From: Perognathus longimembris pacificus
Lineage: Eukaryota > Chordata > Mammalia > Rodentia > Heteromyidae
NCBI RefSeq assembly: GCF_023159225.1
Contig: NC_063163.1
Span: forward strand, 104,253,885-104,317,884
DNA: 64,000 nt
Reading direction: 5' to 3'
Positions within the stretch are counted from its first letter, which is position 1; every line of letters begins with the position of its first letter. The position numbers and the translations under genes were made by a program. The notes beneath the pieces are model-generated. The model searched no databases and was not told the DNA's origin. It saw only the letters and a program-made list of their open reading frames with translations. This document shows, piece by piece, positions 62,600 to 64,000 of the stretch.

Positions 62600-62790
62600 A
62601 ACTGATTTCTCCCCCTTCCTTCCTTCTTTCCCTCCTTCATTCCTTCCATCGTTTCTTCCTTTCCTCCTTCTTTATCTCCCTTTTTCTCCTCCTCCCTAAC
62701 CCTAACCCTTCCCTCCTCTGTCTTCTCATCCTCTTTTTCTCTCTTCCTCCTCCTCTTCTCTTTCCTCTCTTGCTTTCTTCTCCTCTCAGA
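62600..62790. repeat. Pyrimidine tract with two telomere-like units
   Basis: (TTCC)/(TCC)-rich DNA containing ccctaaccctaaccctt at 62694-62710, about 2.5 CCCTAA units. Confidence 0.85.
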
Positions 62791-62878
62791 GAGTTTGCTG
62801 TTTAAGTTTGCATGTTGTAGATGTTTATTTGAACAGAGGTGCTGAGACTTAAGTCTGCTTTATTTGAGTGAGTCAGTC

Positions 62879-63184
62879 CAGGTTGTACATCCTTTATACA
62901 AAATACTTGTGACTAGAAGTGCTATGGAACTCAAAAAAATTTGTAAAACATTGGAATAATTTCATGAACATGATGAGATCTCTTTGGGAGAGGACCTAAG
63001 TTTAAACCTGAGACTTCTGTTTCGTGTACACCTCATATATGTAGACTGAAGATAGCATCACACACTATTTTTGTTTTGACTGTGACCTGTCACATGAGGT
63101 CAGGGGTGGAATTTCCATTTAGGGCAGCAGATTACTCAAGGAGCTTCAGATTCTGGATTTCTGGATTAGGGAATGCTCAGGCCT
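62879..63184. mobile_element. Near full-length Tigger-like DNA element (MITE)
   Basis: Starts 'caggttgtacatcctttata' and ends 'ggattagggaatgctcag', which are degenerate inverted ends. The interior 'tgactagaagtgctatgga' and 'gtcacatgaggtcagg' match an old human-shared Tigger-class element I recall. About 306 bp, no transposase. Confidence 0.72.
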
Positions 63185-63278
63185 TAGCTGCATGATGAAC
63201 GAATTCTTCCAGACAGGAAGTCCCTCTTCATACCCTAGTTGCTGTATCTGGTAAAGACAGCTCAAGAATATACCAGTC

Positions 63279-63512
63279 TGAGCTGGACACTAGTGGCTCA
63301 CACCTGTCATCCTAGCTACTCAGGAGGATTGTGGTTCGAAGCCAACCTGGGCAGGAAAGTCCATGAGACCCTTAACTCCAATTAACCACCAGAAAACCAG
63401 AAGTGGAGTTGTGGCTCAAAGCAGGAACCCTAGCCTTGTGTGAAAAAGATCAGGGACAGTGACCAAGCCCTGAGTTCAAGCTCCATGGCTGATAGAAAGA
63501 AAGAAAGGGAGG
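63279..63512 (+). mobile_element. 7SL-head/right-monomer SINE
   Basis: 'cacacctgtcatcctagcta' to 'gagttcaagctccatggctg', with a (GAAA)n tail ending just before the AK6 pseudogene. Confidence 0.9.
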
Positions 63513-63516
63513 GAGG

Positions 63517-64000
<484 letters not shown>

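Overview
This is a mammalian, almost certainly rodent, nuclear window. It carries very few genes and is saturated with retrotransposon debris. The best clue to the host is the dominant SINE. It is a dimer with a left ID-like, tRNA-Ala-type monomer (A box near TAGCCTAGTGG, B box GGTTCGATTCC) and a right monomer built around 'GTGGCTCAAGTGG...GCTAGCCTTGAGC'. From memory this matches the IDL-Geo SINE described from Geomyoidea (kangaroo rats, pocket mice, pocket gophers). I count 14 recognisable copies, several flanked by perfect target-site duplications (TSDs). About 40 more SINEs carry the same right monomer behind a 7SL/B1-like head. The species cannot be fixed from the sequence alone.

Layout. 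1-2.1 kb: L1 and SINE remnants. 2.7-4.6 kb: a GC-rich, uninterrupted POM121-like reading frame, the only convincing intact protein-coding gene. Its probable 3' untranslated region runs to a poly(A) signal near 6.36 kb and is broken by an antisense L1 tail. 6.4-23 kb: L1s (one of 2.16 kb with a 24-bp TSD), SINEs, pyrimidine tracts, a Tigger-type DNA transposon, and long stretches with nothing recognisable. 23.2-23.9 kb: an isolated CpG-rich block with GC boxes, a promoter candidate without a recognised gene. 24-44 kb: nested SINE/L1 insertions, including a 2.28-kb L1 with an inverted 5' part, a ~340-bp CTT/GAA tract, a MIR, and a degenerate ancient L1 at 41-43.8 kb. 44-64 kb: two solo LTRs, microsatellites, three CTCF-like motifs, one possible minus-strand exon near 54.2 kb, an L2 tail, two copies of another Tigger-like element, and at the right edge a processed pseudogene of adenylate kinase 6 (AK6) cut off by the window end.

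No operon-like cooperation exists. What connects the window is layered insertion history, and many insertions can be ordered by their TSDs. Ends of SINE and L1 features are read by eye and may be off by several bases unless a TSD is stated. I saw no CRISPR array, no rRNA gene and no intact tRNA gene.
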